NCBI GenBank assembly: GCA_902609705.1
Contig: CACLSX010000004.1
Coordinates: forward strand, 1-52,083
Source: an uncultured Pelagibacteraceae bacterium
GTDB taxonomy: Bacteria; Pseudomonadota; Alphaproteobacteria; Pelagibacterales; Pelagibacteraceae
Reading direction: 5' to 3'
Length of the DNA: 52,083 nucleotides
In this document: positions 16,930 through 25,993 of the stretch, piece after piece
Position numbering within the stretch: the stretch's first letter is position 1
How the letters are laid out: each line of letters starts with the position of its first letter
Notes under the pieces: generated by a model
Database searches by the model: none
Seen by the model: the letters and a program-made list of their open reading frames with translations, nothing else
What the model was told of the DNA's origin: nothing
Translations under genes and position numbers: made by a program

Positions 16930-18029
16930 TTTATAATTTCTTGTTTAATAATCTTGATACCATAACCATCCAACCCAACAACCTTTTTTAGAGTTCTAGT
17001 AACTAATATCATTTTCTTTATTTTTAAAGATTTAATTATTTGAGCTCCAATACCATAACTTTTTATTAATTGGTCTTTTTCCTTGGTTTTAGACTTTTTA
17101 TCTTTAAATTCCTTAAGTGTTTGAGTAACAGATTTTAAATTTGGATCTCTTATAAAAATCATAACGCAATTGCTATATTTTTTAAAATATTTTAAAGTTT
17201 TTTCAAATGAGTTAGGAAGTTTTTGATTAACTAGATAATTTTGAACTACATTAGATGAAATGACTCTTACTCTTGGTGATTTACTTTTATTAACTTTGCC
17301 TTTAACTAATGCAAAATGCTCAGAACCATCAATTGAGTTCTCAAAAACATAAATTTTAAATTTTTGATTATTTAAATTAATTGTAGATGTTTTTTTTAAT
17401 TTAATAAGATTTTCTTTTCTTAGTCTGTACGAAATTAAATCTTCAATTTTAGCAATATGAAGTTTATGTTTACTTGCAAATTTTAATAAATCATCACCTT
17501 TTGCCATCGAACCATCTTCATTCATAATCTCACATATAACAGCGGCTGGAATTTTGTTGCCAAGTCTAGCTATGTCGACAGATGCCTCTGTGTGACCCGC
17601 TCTAACTAGAACTCCTCCTTCACGAGAAATAATTGGAAATACGTGACCAGGAGAAACTATTTCTTTTTTTAATACATTTTTTTTGGTAGCTACTTTTATT
17701 GTTCGTGATCGGTCTTTAGCTGAAATACCTGTAGTTATACCCTTCTTGGCCTCTATTGAAATAGTAAAGGCTGTTTGATTTCTCGATTGATTAACAGGAG
17801 CCATAAATGTTAGCCCAAGTTTATTTGCTTGATTTTTGTTTAGTGTTAGACAAATTAAACCTCTGCCGTTTTTTGCCATAAAATTAATTTTTTTAGAATT
17901 AACATCACTGGCATTAAATACTAAATCCCCTTCATTTTCTCGATTTTCATCGTCAACAAGAATATACATCCCTCCTTTTTTTGAGATAGAAATAATCTTT
18001 TCTATTGGGCTAAATTTATTTTTTATCAT
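16926..18029 (-). CDS. ribB: 3,4-dihydroxy-2-butanone-4-phosphate synthase with degenerate GTP cyclohydrolase II domain (RibBX type)
   Basis: Fusion protein of 367 residues. Residues 1-200 are an intact DHBP synthase: the acidic DDENRENEGDL (26-36), TTGISAKDRSRTI (99-111) and REGGVLVRAGHTEASVDIARL (136-156) are all present, so ribulose-5-phosphate should be converted to the four-carbon unit of riboflavin. Residues 205-367 correspond in position to GTP cyclohydrolase II, but the zinc-binding Cys cluster and the RxEGRGIGL loop are missing; only a degenerate VRVISSN remains. Proteobacterial RibBX proteins of this kind are known. GTP cyclohydrolase II must therefore be encoded elsewhere. It overlaps ribE by 14 bases. 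Confidence 0.92.
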   Translation of the reverse strand: MIKNKFSPIEKIISISKKGGMYILVDDENRENEGDLVFNASDVNSKKINFMAKNGRGLICLTLNKNQANKLGLTFMAPVNQSRNQTAFTISIEAKKGITTGISAKDRSRTIKVATKKNVLKKEIVSPGHVFPIISREGGVLVRAGHTEASVDIARLGNKIPAAVICEIMNEDGSMAKGDDLLKFASKHKLHIAKIEDLISYRLRKENLIKLKKTSTINLNNQKFKIYVFENSIDGSEHFALVKGKVNKSKSPRVRVISSNVVQNYLVNQKLPNSFEKTLKYFKKYSNCVMIFIRDPNLKSVTQTLKEFKDKKSKTKEKDQLIKSYGIGAQIIKSLKIKKMILVTRTLKKVVGLDGYGIKIIKQEIIK

Positions 18030-18609
18030 TAATAAATTTTTTTACATATTTAGACAAAATATCAATTTCAATATTAACTAAATCATTTTTTTTAATGTTT
18101 GCTAAATTTGTAAGTTTTAGTGTATGTGGAATAACCCAAATTTCAAATTTATTCTTCTTTATCTTGGCTATGGTTAAAGATACACCATTTATCAAGATTG
18201 ATGCTTTCTCAACTAAAAATTTATAAAATTTTTTATCAATACTGAATTCGTAAATTGTAGATTTATCTACATTTGTTAAATTTGTGACTTTACTTACTGT
18301 ATCAACATGACCTTGACAAATATGACCTGAAATATTTTGTCCATACTTTAAAGGTAGTTCTAAATTAACATAATCACCAACATTAGATTTCTTAAATTTT
18401 GATTTTCTAATAGTTTCATTTGATAAATAAAATTCAGATATGCCCTTTTTATATGATATTAATGTTAAGCAGACGCCGTCACAGGAAATAGATATACCTA
18501 ATTGCTTATTAGTTAATTTTAATTTTGACTTGATAAAGATATTTATTCCTTTAGCTCTTTTGATAATATTTGTAATTTTACCTTTATTAAAAATTATTCC
18601 ATTAAACAT
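18016..18609 (-). CDS. ribE: riboflavin synthase alpha chain
   Basis: Dismutates two lumazine molecules to riboflavin. The 197-residue protein has the two expected lumazine-binding repeats: the first starts at MFNGIIFNKGKI with SCDGVCLTLI, the second at ISGHICQGHVDTVSKV with LINGVSLTIAKI. The C-terminal helix NIEIDILSKYVKKFI mediates trimer formation in relatives. It is packed between ribD (adjacent, no gap) and ribBX (14-base overlap), as in a standard rib operon. Confidence 0.95.
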   Translation of the reverse strand: MFNGIIFNKGKITNIIKRAKGINIFIKSKLKLTNKQLGISISCDGVCLTLISYKKGISEFYLSNETIRKSKFKKSNVGDYVNLELPLKYGQNISGHICQGHVDTVSKVTNLTNVDKSTIYEFSIDKKFYKFLVEKASILINGVSLTIAKIKKNKFEIWVIPHTLKLTNLANIKKNDLVNIEIDILSKYVKKFINDKK

Positions 18610-19704
18610 TTACTGATACCTAAAAAGTTTTTCTTTATCTAAAAAAGTATTAATTTGCGATCTTTTTTTAAATTTTTTAGATAATAAATCAATAAAAGAA
18701 TTCATAGCAACTGAATTTTTTAAATTAATTTTATTATCAGCTTTGAATAAATAAAAATCATTTATTAAATTGTTGTTTAAAAAAGATTTTAAAAGATTTG
18801 GACCTGACTCAAGTAATAGATTTGCATAACCTAGTGAATATATTTTTTTTAAAATTGTATTTAAATCAAAACTATTATTTTCTATTTTCATAAAAATAAG
18901 TTTTACGTTTTTATTTTTAAATTTATTAATCGTCTTTTTATCTTTTTTATTATGAAAAATATAAGTTTTATTTGAGCTAGGTTTTAACACTTTAGAATTT
19001 ATTTTAGTCTTTAAATCTTTATCAATAATAAATTTTACTGGTGAAAACTTTTCTAAACCTTGAATTCTACAATTTAAATTAGGATTGTCAGAGTTAATAG
19101 TTTTATAAGATGTTAAAATTGCTTGATTTCTATATCTTAATAAATGAGACACTTTATGAGAATGTTCATTTGTAATTTTTTTTTTAAATAAATAAATTCT
19201 ATTATTCTTAGAAACAGCTAATTTTCCAGTAACGTATGGAATATCATTAAATTTTGAGAATTTATAACCTTTGTAAAATTGATTTGCCTCATTTTTAATT
19301 AAACCAATTTTAGCCAAAATATTATTTTTTTTTAAAACACTTTTTGTTTTTTTTGCTGTTCGTTTATCAAAATCTTCAATGGAATAATTTACTAATTTAA
19401 TCTTTTTTTTTATAATAATGTTTGTGCAGGGTGGTGTTTTTCCATAATGGATACAGGGTTCTAATGTTACATACATATTTGAATTTTTGAAATTTATTTT
19501 ATTATTTTTTAAAGCTACTACTTCTGCATGAGGTCTACCGTTAATATCTGTCTTTCCGTAAGAAATGATTTCATCTTTGTGTGTTACTACACATCCGACC
19601 GATGGATTTAGTCCTGTTAACCCTTTATTTTGATTGGCAAGTTCTAGTGCCAATCTCATGAATGCTTTATTTTTTTCTGATGATTTATCTTTTCTTAAAG
19701 ACAT
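18610..19704 (-). CDS. ribD: bifunctional diaminohydroxyphosphoribosylaminopyrimidine deaminase / reductase
   Basis: Second and third steps of the GTP branch of riboflavin synthesis. The N-terminal deaminase has a complete zinc site: [10 protein letters not shown] for the His-Glu pair and [12 protein letters not shown] for the two cysteines. The C-terminal reductase contains [12 protein letters not shown] and [14 protein letters not shown], which is the usual NADPH-binding block but with weak conservation. I start it at the ATG at 19704 (MSLRKDKS), giving 364 residues and a 20-base overlap with nrdR; an upstream ATG at 19767 would overlap nrdR by 83 bases and adds nothing conserved. Confidence 0.93.
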   Translation of the reverse strand: MSLRKDKSSEKNKAFMRLALELANQNKGLTGLNPSVGCVVTHKDEIISYGKTDINGRPHAEVVALKNNKINFKNSNMYVTLEPCIHYGKTPPCTNIIIKKKIKLVNYSIEDFDKRTAKKTKSVLKKNNILAKIGLIKNEANQFYKGYKFSKFNDIPYVTGKLAVSKNNRIYLFKKKITNEHSHKVSHLLRYRNQAILTSYKTINSDNPNLNCRIQGLEKFSPVKFIIDKDLKTKINSKVLKPSSNKTYIFHNKKDKKTINKFKNKNVKLIFMKIENNSFDLNTILKKIYSLGYANLLLESGPNLLKSFLNNNLINDFYLFKADNKINLKNSVAMNSFIDLLSKKFKKRSQINTFLDKEKLFRYQ

Positions 19705-20143
19705 CAATTTTATCAACAAATTGAACGAAGTCTTTTTCTTCTCTAAAATTTCTATATACTGATGCAAATCTTACATAAGCTACCGGGTCCAATTCTTTTA
19801 ATCCATCCATTACCATTGTGCCTATTGTGTTCGAAGAAATTTCACTTTGACCAAATTCTTCTAGTGATCGAGAAATTTTAGAAATAAATTTTTCTACTGT
19901 TTCAGTATCAAGAGGTCTTTTTTTTAGAGCTACATAAATGGATTTAGACAGTTTATCTCTATCAAATGGTGATTTTCTTCCATTTTTTTTTACAATTGTT
20001 AGCTCACGAAATTGAACTCTTTCAAATGTAGTAAATCTCTGTCCACAGCTACAAAGCCTCCTTCTTCTTATAGCTGTTCCATCTTCAGTAGGTCTAGAAT
20101 CTACAACTGATGTTTCACCTTTTTTATCACAGGGACAAATCAT
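19685..20143 (-). CDS. nrdR: transcriptional repressor NrdR
   Basis: ATP-cone repressor of ribonucleotide reductase genes, 152 residues. The [19 protein letters not shown] block and the following [13 protein letters not shown] are unmistakable, and the ATP-cone spans about 49-140 ([18 protein letters not shown] through FASVYRNF). Oddly, both zinc knuckles read CxC (Cys3/Cys5 and Cys31/Cys33) where NrdR normally has CxxC. The loss of one residue in each half keeps them symmetrical, so a shifted zinc site may still form. In alphaproteobacteria nrdR commonly sits between glyA and ribD, as here. Confidence 0.95.
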   Translation of the reverse strand: MICPCDKKGETSVVDSRPTEDGTAIRRRRLCSCGQRFTTFERVQFRELTIVKKNGRKSPFDRDKLSKSIYVALKKRPLDTETVEKFISKISRSLEEFGQSEISSNTIGTMVMDGLKELDPVAYVRFASVYRNFREEKDFVQFVDKIDVFKKR

Positions 20144-20149
20144 AATTCA

Positions 20150-21460
20150 TTATCCCAAATTTTTATAAATTGGGAAATTTGAACATAAATCAACAACTTC
20201 TTTTCTTACTTCGTCTTCTATTTTTTTATTATCTTCAGGGTTTGATGACAAACCTTTAATTACTTTAGTAATTAGTTCACCAACAATTTTAAATTCATTT
20301 AAACCAAAACCTCTAGTAGTTGCAGCCTGAGATCCTAATCTTATACCAGAAGTAACCATTGGACTTTCTGTATCAAAAGGAATTCCATTTTTATTACATG
20401 TTATATTGGCTCTTGATAAACTTTCAGCTGCAGCATTACCTTTGACACCAAAGGGTCTTAAATCTACCAACATTAAATGAGTATCAGTACCTCCAGAATA
20501 AATCTTAAATCCATTTGTTTTTAATGTTTCTGCGAGAATTTTTGCATTAGCTAAAACATTAGATATATATTCTTTGAAAGAAGGTTCTAATGCTTCTTTA
20601 AATCCAACTGCTTTTGCTGCTATTATATGCATCAGAGGACCACCCTGATAACCAGGAAATACAGCTGTATTAATTTTTTTATAAATATTTTCGTGATTTG
20701 TTAAAATAATTCCACCTCTGGCACTTCTAAAAACTTTATGAGTTGTAGATGTAACGACATGAGCATGATCAACAGGATTTGGATAACCTTTACCAGCAAC
20801 AAGACCTGAAAAGTGTGCCATATCTACCATAAAGAATGCTCCAACCTTATCAGCAATTTCTCTAAATCTTTTAAAATCAATAACCCTAGAATATGCGCTA
20901 CCTCCAGCAATTATAAGTTTAGGATTATTTTCAATTGCTAATCTTTCAACTTCATCATAGTCGATTAATTCAGAGTTTTTATCTACATCGTAGCTTATTG
21001 CATTAAACCATTTGCCTGACATTGCAATTTTAAGACCATGAGTAATATGGCCACCAGAATTTAAACTCATTCCCATAAAAGTATCACCTGGCTTTAATAA
21101 TGCCAAAAACACTGCTCCGTTAGCTTGTGCACCAGAATGAGGTTGTGAATTCGCAAATTTACAATTAAAGAGTTTTTTTAATCTATCGTTAGCAAGTGAC
21201 TCAGCAACATCAACATGTTCACAGCCGTTATAATATCTTTTACCTGGGTAACCTTCGGCATATTTATTTGTTAGTACTGAACCTTGTGCCTCTAAAACAG
21301 CTTGTGAAACAATGTTCTCTGATGCGATTAATTCGATATGATTTTGTTGTCTGATTAATTCTTTATTTACTGCATCAAATATTTCTGGATCAGCTTCAGA
21401 CAATTTTTTTTCAAAAAAGTTTTCATATTGAGTATTTAAATATTTTTTTTCACTAGACAT
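20150..21460 (-). CDS. glyA: serine hydroxymethyltransferase
   Basis: PLP enzyme interconverting serine plus tetrahydrofolate with glycine plus methylene-tetrahydrofolate, 436 residues. The Schiff-base Lys242 lies in [39 protein letters not shown] and [13 protein letters not shown] give the substrate and folate contacts. The N terminus is about ten residues longer than E. coli GlyA. It connects directly with the sarcosine oxidase operon at 33259, whose products are glycine and methylene-tetrahydrofolate. It lies eight bases after rpiB and six before nrdR, with no leader long enough for a glycine riboswitch. Confidence 0.97.
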   Translation of the reverse strand: MSSEKKYLNTQYENFFEKKLSEADPEIFDAVNKELIRQQNHIELIASENIVSQAVLEAQGSVLTNKYAEGYPGKRYYNGCEHVDVAESLANDRLKKLFNCKFANSQPHSGAQANGAVFLALLKPGDTFMGMSLNSGGHITHGLKIAMSGKWFNAISYDVDKNSELIDYDEVERLAIENNPKLIIAGGSAYSRVIDFKRFREIADKVGAFFMVDMAHFSGLVAGKGYPNPVDHAHVVTSTTHKVFRSARGGIILTNHENIYKKINTAVFPGYQGGPLMHIIAAKAVGFKEALEPSFKEYISNVLANAKILAETLKTNGFKIYSGGTDTHLMLVDLRPFGVKGNAAAESLSRANITCNKNGIPFDTESPMVTSGIRLGSQAATTRGFGLNEFKIVGELITKVIKGLSSNPEDNKKIEDEVRKEVVDLCSNFPIYKNLG

Positions 21461-21468
21461 TTATTTAC

Positions 21469-21894
21469 CTATATTTTTTTAATTCTTTTTATATGTCTAC
21501 CGCCTTCAAAATCGGTTTTTAGAAAGCTCTCAACACATTTTAAGGCAACTGTTTTTTTAATAAGCCTTTCTCCTAATGTTATAACATTTGCATCATTATG
21601 CAATCGCGATAATTTGGCATTTTTTACTGAATAGCATAAAGCTGCGCGTATTCCCTTATTTTTGTTTGCAGCAATAGACATTCCTACTCCTGAACCACAA
21701 ACAAGTATTCCTACATGATTCTTATTTTTTGCCACTTGTTTACAAAGTTTATGAGCAAAATCAGGGTAATCTACAGACTTCTTATTTTGTTTTGGTCCCA
21801 GATCTTTTATTGGATAATTTTTATTTAAGTATTTTAAAATATTCTTTTTTAAATTAAAACCACCATGATCTGAAGCAATAAAAATTTTTTTCAA
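21469..21894 (-). CDS. rpiB: ribose-5-phosphate isomerase B
   Basis: Isomerises ribose-5-phosphate and ribulose-5-phosphate; the latter is the substrate of RibB in the same gene run. The 141-residue protein opens with IFIASDHGGFNLK, has the YPDFAHKL segment, the catalytic CGSGVGMSIAANK loop and DANVITLGERL. The start codon is TTG: no ATG occurs between the upstream gene's stop and the conserved SDHGG motif, and the next codons read KKIFIASD. It is one base from the oxygenase stop. Confidence 0.93.
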   Translation of the reverse strand: MKKIFIASDHGGFNLKKNILKYLNKNYPIKDLGPKQNKKSVDYPDFAHKLCKQVAKNKNHVGILVCGSGVGMSIAANKNKGIRAALCYSVKNAKLSRLHNDANVITLGERLIKKTVALKCVESFLKTDFEGGRHIKRIKKI

Positions 21895-21895
21895 T

Positions 21896-22486
21896 TTAAT
21901 TAAATTTATAATTTAAAACACAAGCAACAAGGTGAACTCTATTTTCTTCACCCCCATTAAATGCATTGTGATATTTAGTATTATTAGTAATCCAAACAGA
22001 GCCGTCTGCTGGCATATGTTTTGCAACGTTATCAACGACCATTATTGCTCCAGGATTTGTGTATATTGGTATATGAAGCCTTGGCTCAGGATCTCTATGC
22101 CAACTCAATGTTGATCTTGGCTCTTTAAGAAGAAGTCTCATCCTACCTAATTTATACTTTTTTGTTAATTGGTCATAAACTTCTTTGAAATAAGTATTTT
22201 TAAAGTCGTCAACAAATTCTGTATATTTATGTTCATCAATTTTACTTTCCCTCTGCACCTCAACACCTGTACTATCTGGTTTAGTCCAATAAATACCTCT
22301 TACATTATTTCCTTTAACAGAATCTGGATCACCTGGAATTTGATTTAGAGGTATACCGGCGAAGTGAGGTATTCCAAGGCTTGTATCAAAACCTTTTATT
22401 TTTAATACTTCGTCACAAGCTTGTTTTAATTTTATGATATCAAATTTTACATCTTGTTTTTGGAAATCATTGAATAATTGTGACAT
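21896..22486 (-). CDS. aspartyl/asparaginyl beta-hydroxylase-like Fe(II)/2-oxoglutarate oxygenase
   Basis: A 196-residue protein resembling the aspartyl/asparaginyl beta-hydroxylase (cupin-like) oxygenases. The metal-binding facial triad is readable as SWHRDPEPRLHIPI (His130 and Asp132) plus His173 in KYHNAFNGG, with Arg183 in ENRVHLVACVL for 2-oxoglutarate. The N-terminal 90 residues, with GIPHFAGIPLNQIPG, are not part of the core. The substrate is unknown; relatives hydroxylate free amino acids or protein side chains. It is the first gene of the minus-strand run through thiL, and has a promoter-like TATAAT upstream. Confidence 0.75.
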   Translation of the reverse strand: MSQLFNDFQKQDVKFDIIKLKQACDEVLKIKGFDTSLGIPHFAGIPLNQIPGDPDSVKGNNVRGIYWTKPDSTGVEVQRESKIDEHKYTEFVDDFKNTYFKEVYDQLTKKYKLGRMRLLLKEPRSTLSWHRDPEPRLHIPIYTNPGAIMVVDNVAKHMPADGSVWITNNTKYHNAFNGGEENRVHLVACVLNYKFN

Positions 22487-22510
22487 CGGTGCTCTACTAT
22501 CTTATAGACT

Positions 22511-22516
22511 ATTATA
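22511..22516 (-). promoter_or_regulatory. -10-like TATAAT upstream of the oxygenase-rpiB-glyA run
   Basis: A perfect TATAAT lies on the minus strand within the 70-base divergent gap between the oxygenase and hemB, about 25 bases before the oxygenase ATG. The best -35 candidate is TTGATG at a long 19-base spacing, so the call is weak. The same gap must also hold the hemB promoter on the other strand, which I could not identify. Confidence 0.3.
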
Positions 22517-22556
22517 TTAAATATTACTATTGTCGCATCAAAAAAATTAATTGATA

Positions 22557-23543
22557 ATGATTATCACAGGTAGCTATCCTAATTTAAGATTAAGAAGATC
22601 AAGAAAATTCAGTTGGTCTAGAAGATTAGTTCAAGATAATGATCTATCTTACAATGATTTTATTTTACCTATCTTTCTTACTGAGGGAAAAGCAAAAAAA
22701 GTTCCAATTAATTCAATGCCAAATGTTTTTAGGTACTCTATTGATAAATTAAAAAGTGTAGTTGATAAAGCACTAAAACTGGGAATACCAATGGTTGCTT
22801 TATTCCCTTATACAAATCCAAGAAAAAGAGATGAATATGGAAATGAAGCATTAAATGAAAATAATTTAGTTTGCCAAGCAATAAAATTCATCAAAAAAAA
22901 TTATAAGAACGAAATTGGAATAATGTGTGATGTTGCATTAGATCCATATACATCACATGGTCATGATGGAATTATTAAAAAAAATGAAATTTTAAATGAT
23001 GAAACATTAGAAATCTTAATTAAACAATCAATATTACAGGCAAAAATGGGTTGCGATGTGATTGCCCCATCAGATATGATGGATGGTAGAGTTTTAAAAA
23101 TTCGTAAAGCTTTAGATAAAAATAATCTTAAAGATATTCAAATTTTATCTTATGCAGTTAAGTATGCATCAAGTTTTTATGGCCCATTCAGAAATGCTGT
23201 TGGTTCAAAAAATCTCCTAAAAGGAGACAAAAAAACTTATCAAATGGATTTTAAAAACAATTATGAATCATTAAGAGAAGTTGCATTAGATATAAAAGAA
23301 GGAGCAGATATGATTATAGTAAAACCAGGGATGCCTTATCTTGATATAATCAGGGAAGTTAAGAATAATTTTAAAATTCCAGTTATTGCATACCAAGTAT
23401 CAGGAGAATATAGTCTCATACAAAATGCAATTTCAAAGAATATATTAGATAAAAAATCGATATATGAAAGTCTAGTTTCCTTTAAAAGAGCTGGAGCAAG
23501 TGCAATTATAACCTATTTCGCTGATCAAATAAAACTAGATTAA
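22557..23543 (+). CDS. hemB: delta-aminolevulinic acid dehydratase (porphobilinogen synthase)
   Basis: Condenses two aminolevulinate molecules to porphobilinogen for haem synthesis, 328 residues from the ATG at 22557 (MIITGSYP); a TTG at 22551 is the in-frame alternative. The two catalytic lysines are in SYAVKYASSFYGPFR (about 202) and MIIVKPGMPY (about 256). The metal loop reads CDVALDPYTSHGHDG, lacking the three zinc cysteines, so it belongs to the Mg-type subgroup. It begins with the RLRRxR N-terminal arm seen in octameric enzymes. It is convergent with recO with a nine-base overlap of the 3' ends. Confidence 0.96.
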   Translation: MIITGSYPNLRLRRSRKFSWSRRLVQDNDLSYNDFILPIFLTEGKAKKVPINSMPNVFRYSIDKLKSVVDKALKLGIPMVALFPYTNPRKRDEYGNEALNENNLVCQAIKFIKKNYKNEIGIMCDVALDPYTSHGHDGIIKKNEILNDETLEILIKQSILQAKMGCDVIAPSDMMDGRVLKIRKALDKNNLKDIQILSYAVKYASSFYGPFRNAVGSKNLLKGDKKTYQMDFKNNYESLREVALDIKEGADMIIVKPGMPYLDIIREVKNNFKIPVIAYQVSGEYSLIQNAISKNILDKKSIYESLVSFKRAGASAIITYFADQIKLD

Positions 23544-24215
23544 TTTTAAAGAATTTTGAAAATTAAATCTTGTTTTGGGAAAATTAAGATTGTTCGGTTT
23601 AACTATTGTTTTATCTAAAAAATCTCCTACAATTTTTAAAGCATCAAAAGTATCTTCAAAGCTTATATCTTCTTCATCTTTATTTACTAAAAAATTTGGT
23701 ATGATTTTGTCTGAATTTTTTAATTTATAATTAATTTTATTACCTTCAGAAACTTCTTCTACATAATCATTAAAGTCTATGTCATATCCAATTAATTTAT
23801 AAAAGTTTAACTCCCAATTTACAAATTTTGAAAGCCACTCTTCATTTTTTAATATCTCAAAATATTTATCTATTAATAAAAAAATCTCTCTATTTTTTTC
23901 GTTCTCTACTGTTAAAATTTTAATCAAATTCATTGTATAAATTATACAAAGGAGCTTTTGCTTATCTTCTAAAAAGTAAGGAGTTTTAAATTCATCAATT
24001 TCAACTTTTAAAGAACCAATTTTTGATTGAGATTTTGAATTATAATTTATATGCAATTTATTACCCTCAAATAGGTAGTTTTTTATTTTTTTTGAAGTTC
24101 CTCCAAAAATAATTCCTGAAATTTTTCCATGATCTTCAGTATAAAATTCAGATATTACAGAATTTTCATTATATTTATTTTTTGAAAGTAAGTAACCTTT
24201 ATCTTGCCAATTCAT
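23535..24215 (-). CDS. recO: DNA repair protein RecO
   Basis: Recombination mediator acting with RecR and RecF to load RecA on SSB-coated single-stranded DNA. The 226-residue protein has the N-terminal OB-fold start NWQDKGYLLSKNKYNENS and GKISGIIFGGTSKK, and a helical C-terminal half with NWELNFYKLIGYDIDF. No Cys4 zinc knuckle is visible. The gene directly follows rnc with a TAATG overlap; era, which commonly lies between rnc and recO, is absent here. Confidence 0.9.
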   Translation of the reverse strand: MNWQDKGYLLSKNKYNENSVISEFYTEDHGKISGIIFGGTSKKIKNYLFEGNKLHINYNSKSQSKIGSLKVEIDEFKTPYFLEDKQKLLCIIYTMNLIKILTVENEKNREIFLLIDKYFEILKNEEWLSKFVNWELNFYKLIGYDIDFNDYVEEVSEGNKINYKLKNSDKIIPNFLVNKDEEDISFEDTFDALKIVGDFLDKTIVKPNNLNFPKTRFNFQNSLKLI

Positions 24216-24877
24216 TATATTTTAATAGTTTCTAAAAGTTTCATAGCTGCAGCTTGTTCTGCATTTTTTTTTGAACTACCATCAGCGATAACTGTTTTGC
24301 TTTCCTTAATTTTTACACTAATTTTAAAATTTGGTTTATGTCTAGGTCCCGTATTAGAAATAAGTTTATATATTGGCAATGCTTTAAATTTCTTTAATGA
24401 ATATTCTTGTAATCTTGTTTTGGAGTCGATTACAGTAATATCTGATAAATTTAAATAATTTTTCCAATAATTTAATATAAATTTTGATGAAGCCTCAAAA
24501 CCTTTATCTATATAAATTGCTCCTATCAAAGACTCACAACAATCAGATATAATTTTTTTTTCAATATTGACTTTTTTTTTCTTTTCTGTGTTTCCTGTTA
24601 AAATATAATTATCCAATTCTAATTCCTTGCCAATTTCAAAACACTTATTTTTATTAACTAAATTTGCAAGTTTTTTGTCGATCATACCTACTTTTTCATT
24701 TGGATATAACTCTAAAAGTTTCTTTGATATAACAAACCCTAAAACTCTATCACCTAAAAATTCTAGTTTTTCATAATTATTTTTTGTATCAAAACTTTTG
24801 TGTGTTAAGGCTTTTATCAATAATTTATCATCTTTAAAGCTAATACCTATTTTCTTTTGTAGTTTGTTTAACTTCAT
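24215..24877 (-). CDS. rnc: ribonuclease III
   Basis: Double-strand-specific endoribonuclease for rRNA processing and antisense RNA decay, 220 residues. The catalytic signature NYEKLEFLGDRVLGFVIS and the second metal-binding block DCCESLIGAIYIDKG are intact. A dsRNA-binding domain follows (about 150-220) ending in GSSKKNAEQAAAMKLLE. The usual alphaproteobacterial order lepB-rnc-era-recO is kept except for era. Confidence 0.95.
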   Translation of the reverse strand: MKLNKLQKKIGISFKDDKLLIKALTHKSFDTKNNYEKLEFLGDRVLGFVISKKLLELYPNEKVGMIDKKLANLVNKNKCFEIGKELELDNYILTGNTEKKKKVNIEKKIISDCCESLIGAIYIDKGFEASSKFILNYWKNYLNLSDITVIDSKTRLQEYSLKKFKALPIYKLISNTGPRHKPNFKISVKIKESKTVIADGSSKKNAEQAAAMKLLETIKI

Positions 24878-24881
24878 TTAT

Positions 24882-25610
24882 TTAAATTATTTTATTAAAA
24901 AATCTTTCAAATCGAACTATTTCATTCCATTTGAAAATGTTAAAGATACTACCTTTCCTTGGATTAGATGAAAAAAATAAAATTTGCGCTTTTCCAACTA
25001 AATTATTTTGATTAACATAACCAACTTCAGATAGAAATCTGCTGTCTTTAGAACAATCCCTATTGTCACCTAAGAAAAAAAAGTGATTTTCAGGAACAAT
25101 GTATTTATCTGAATTAGAAAAAGTTATATCGGTTCTATATGCAGCTAAATAACTTTTTCCATTTGGAAGCTTTTCTTCAAATATATTGACATCAATTTGA
25201 GATGATCCACAATATAACTTATCATTTTTGCTTTTAATTGTTTTTAGTACTTGATTAGAATTTATATATAAATCACCATCAATAAATTGTATTGTATCAC
25301 CTGGTAAACCAATCAATCTTTTAATATAATCTGTACGATTATCAGCAGGTGTTTTAAAAACTATAACATCTCCTCTTTTAGGGTTTTTATTTAATATACG
25401 TCCTTTAAAAATGGGAGGACTAAAAGGAAATGAATGTTTACTATATCCGTAAGAAAATTTTGTGACAAATAATCTGTCACCCACGAGCAAGTTAGTTTCC
25501 ATTGATGATGATGGTATATAAAATGGCTGGATTAATATTGATCTTATAAATACTGCAATTATTAATGCATAAAATAATGTTTTAGTATTATCAATTATGA
25601 AATTTTTCAT
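24882..25610 (-). CDS. lepB: signal peptidase I
   Basis: Membrane serine protease removing Sec and Tat signal peptides. The 242-residue protein has one N-terminal membrane helix, the nucleophile Ser36 in IPSSSMETNLLVGD, and the general base Lys97 in DYIKRLIGLPGD; the late motif FFLGDNRDCSKDSR is also clear. Single-span topology is common in alphaproteobacterial LepB. It overlaps acpS by four bases and precedes rnc by four. Confidence 0.96.
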   Translation of the reverse strand: MKNFIIDNTKTLFYALIIAVFIRSILIQPFYIPSSSMETNLLVGDRLFVTKFSYGYSKHSFPFSPPIFKGRILNKNPKRGDVIVFKTPADNRTDYIKRLIGLPGDTIQFIDGDLYINSNQVLKTIKSKNDKLYCGSSQIDVNIFEEKLPNGKSYLAAYRTDITFSNSDKYIVPENHFFFLGDNRDCSKDSRFLSEVGYVNQNNLVGKAQILFFSSNPRKGSIFNIFKWNEIVRFERFFNKII

Positions 25611-25993
25611 TTTTTTCTATTCAGAATAACAAATGCAATTGAGTGGTTTTTTTCATCTGAAAGTGAAAGATGTATATCGTAATTCTTTAATTTAAATTTT
25701 TTTTTTAATATATCTTGTATTTTCTGTGAAATTTTAATTTTAGGTGATCCTTTCTTATTATTATATATTTCAATATCATTAAAATTAATATTATCTCTAA
25801 AGCCTGTGCCTATTGATTTAACAAAAGCTTCTTTTGCAGCAAATCTTTTTGCAAAGTAATTCGTTTTGTTTCTGTATTTTTTTGATTGTTTAATTTCATT
25901 CAATGTAAAGAGTCTTTTTTTAAAACCTCTTATTTTTAGGGATTTTTCTATTCTTTTATTATCAATAATATCAACACCGTTACCAATTATCAT
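25607..25993 (-). CDS. acpS: holo-[acyl-carrier-protein] synthase
   Basis: Transfers the phosphopantetheine arm from CoA to acyl carrier protein. The 128-residue protein has the magnesium-binding GNGVDIIDNKRIEKSL start and the second site FAAKEAFVKSIGTGF, both diagnostic. The C-terminal part (IHLSLSDEKNHSIAFVIL) fits the last strands. It sits between pdxJ (TAATG overlap) and lepB, as is standard in alphaproteobacteria. Confidence 0.94.
   Translation of the reverse strand: MIIGNGVDIIDNKRIEKSLKIRGFKKRLFTLNEIKQSKKYRNKTNYFAKRFAAKEAFVKSIGTGFRDNINFNDIEIYNNKKGSPKIKISQKIQDILKKKFKLKNYDIHLSLSDEKNHSIAFVILNRKK

Noticed and set aside
21461..21468. Glycine riboswitch before glyA
   Set aside because: Only eight bases separate rpiB and glyA, so no room for a riboswitch.
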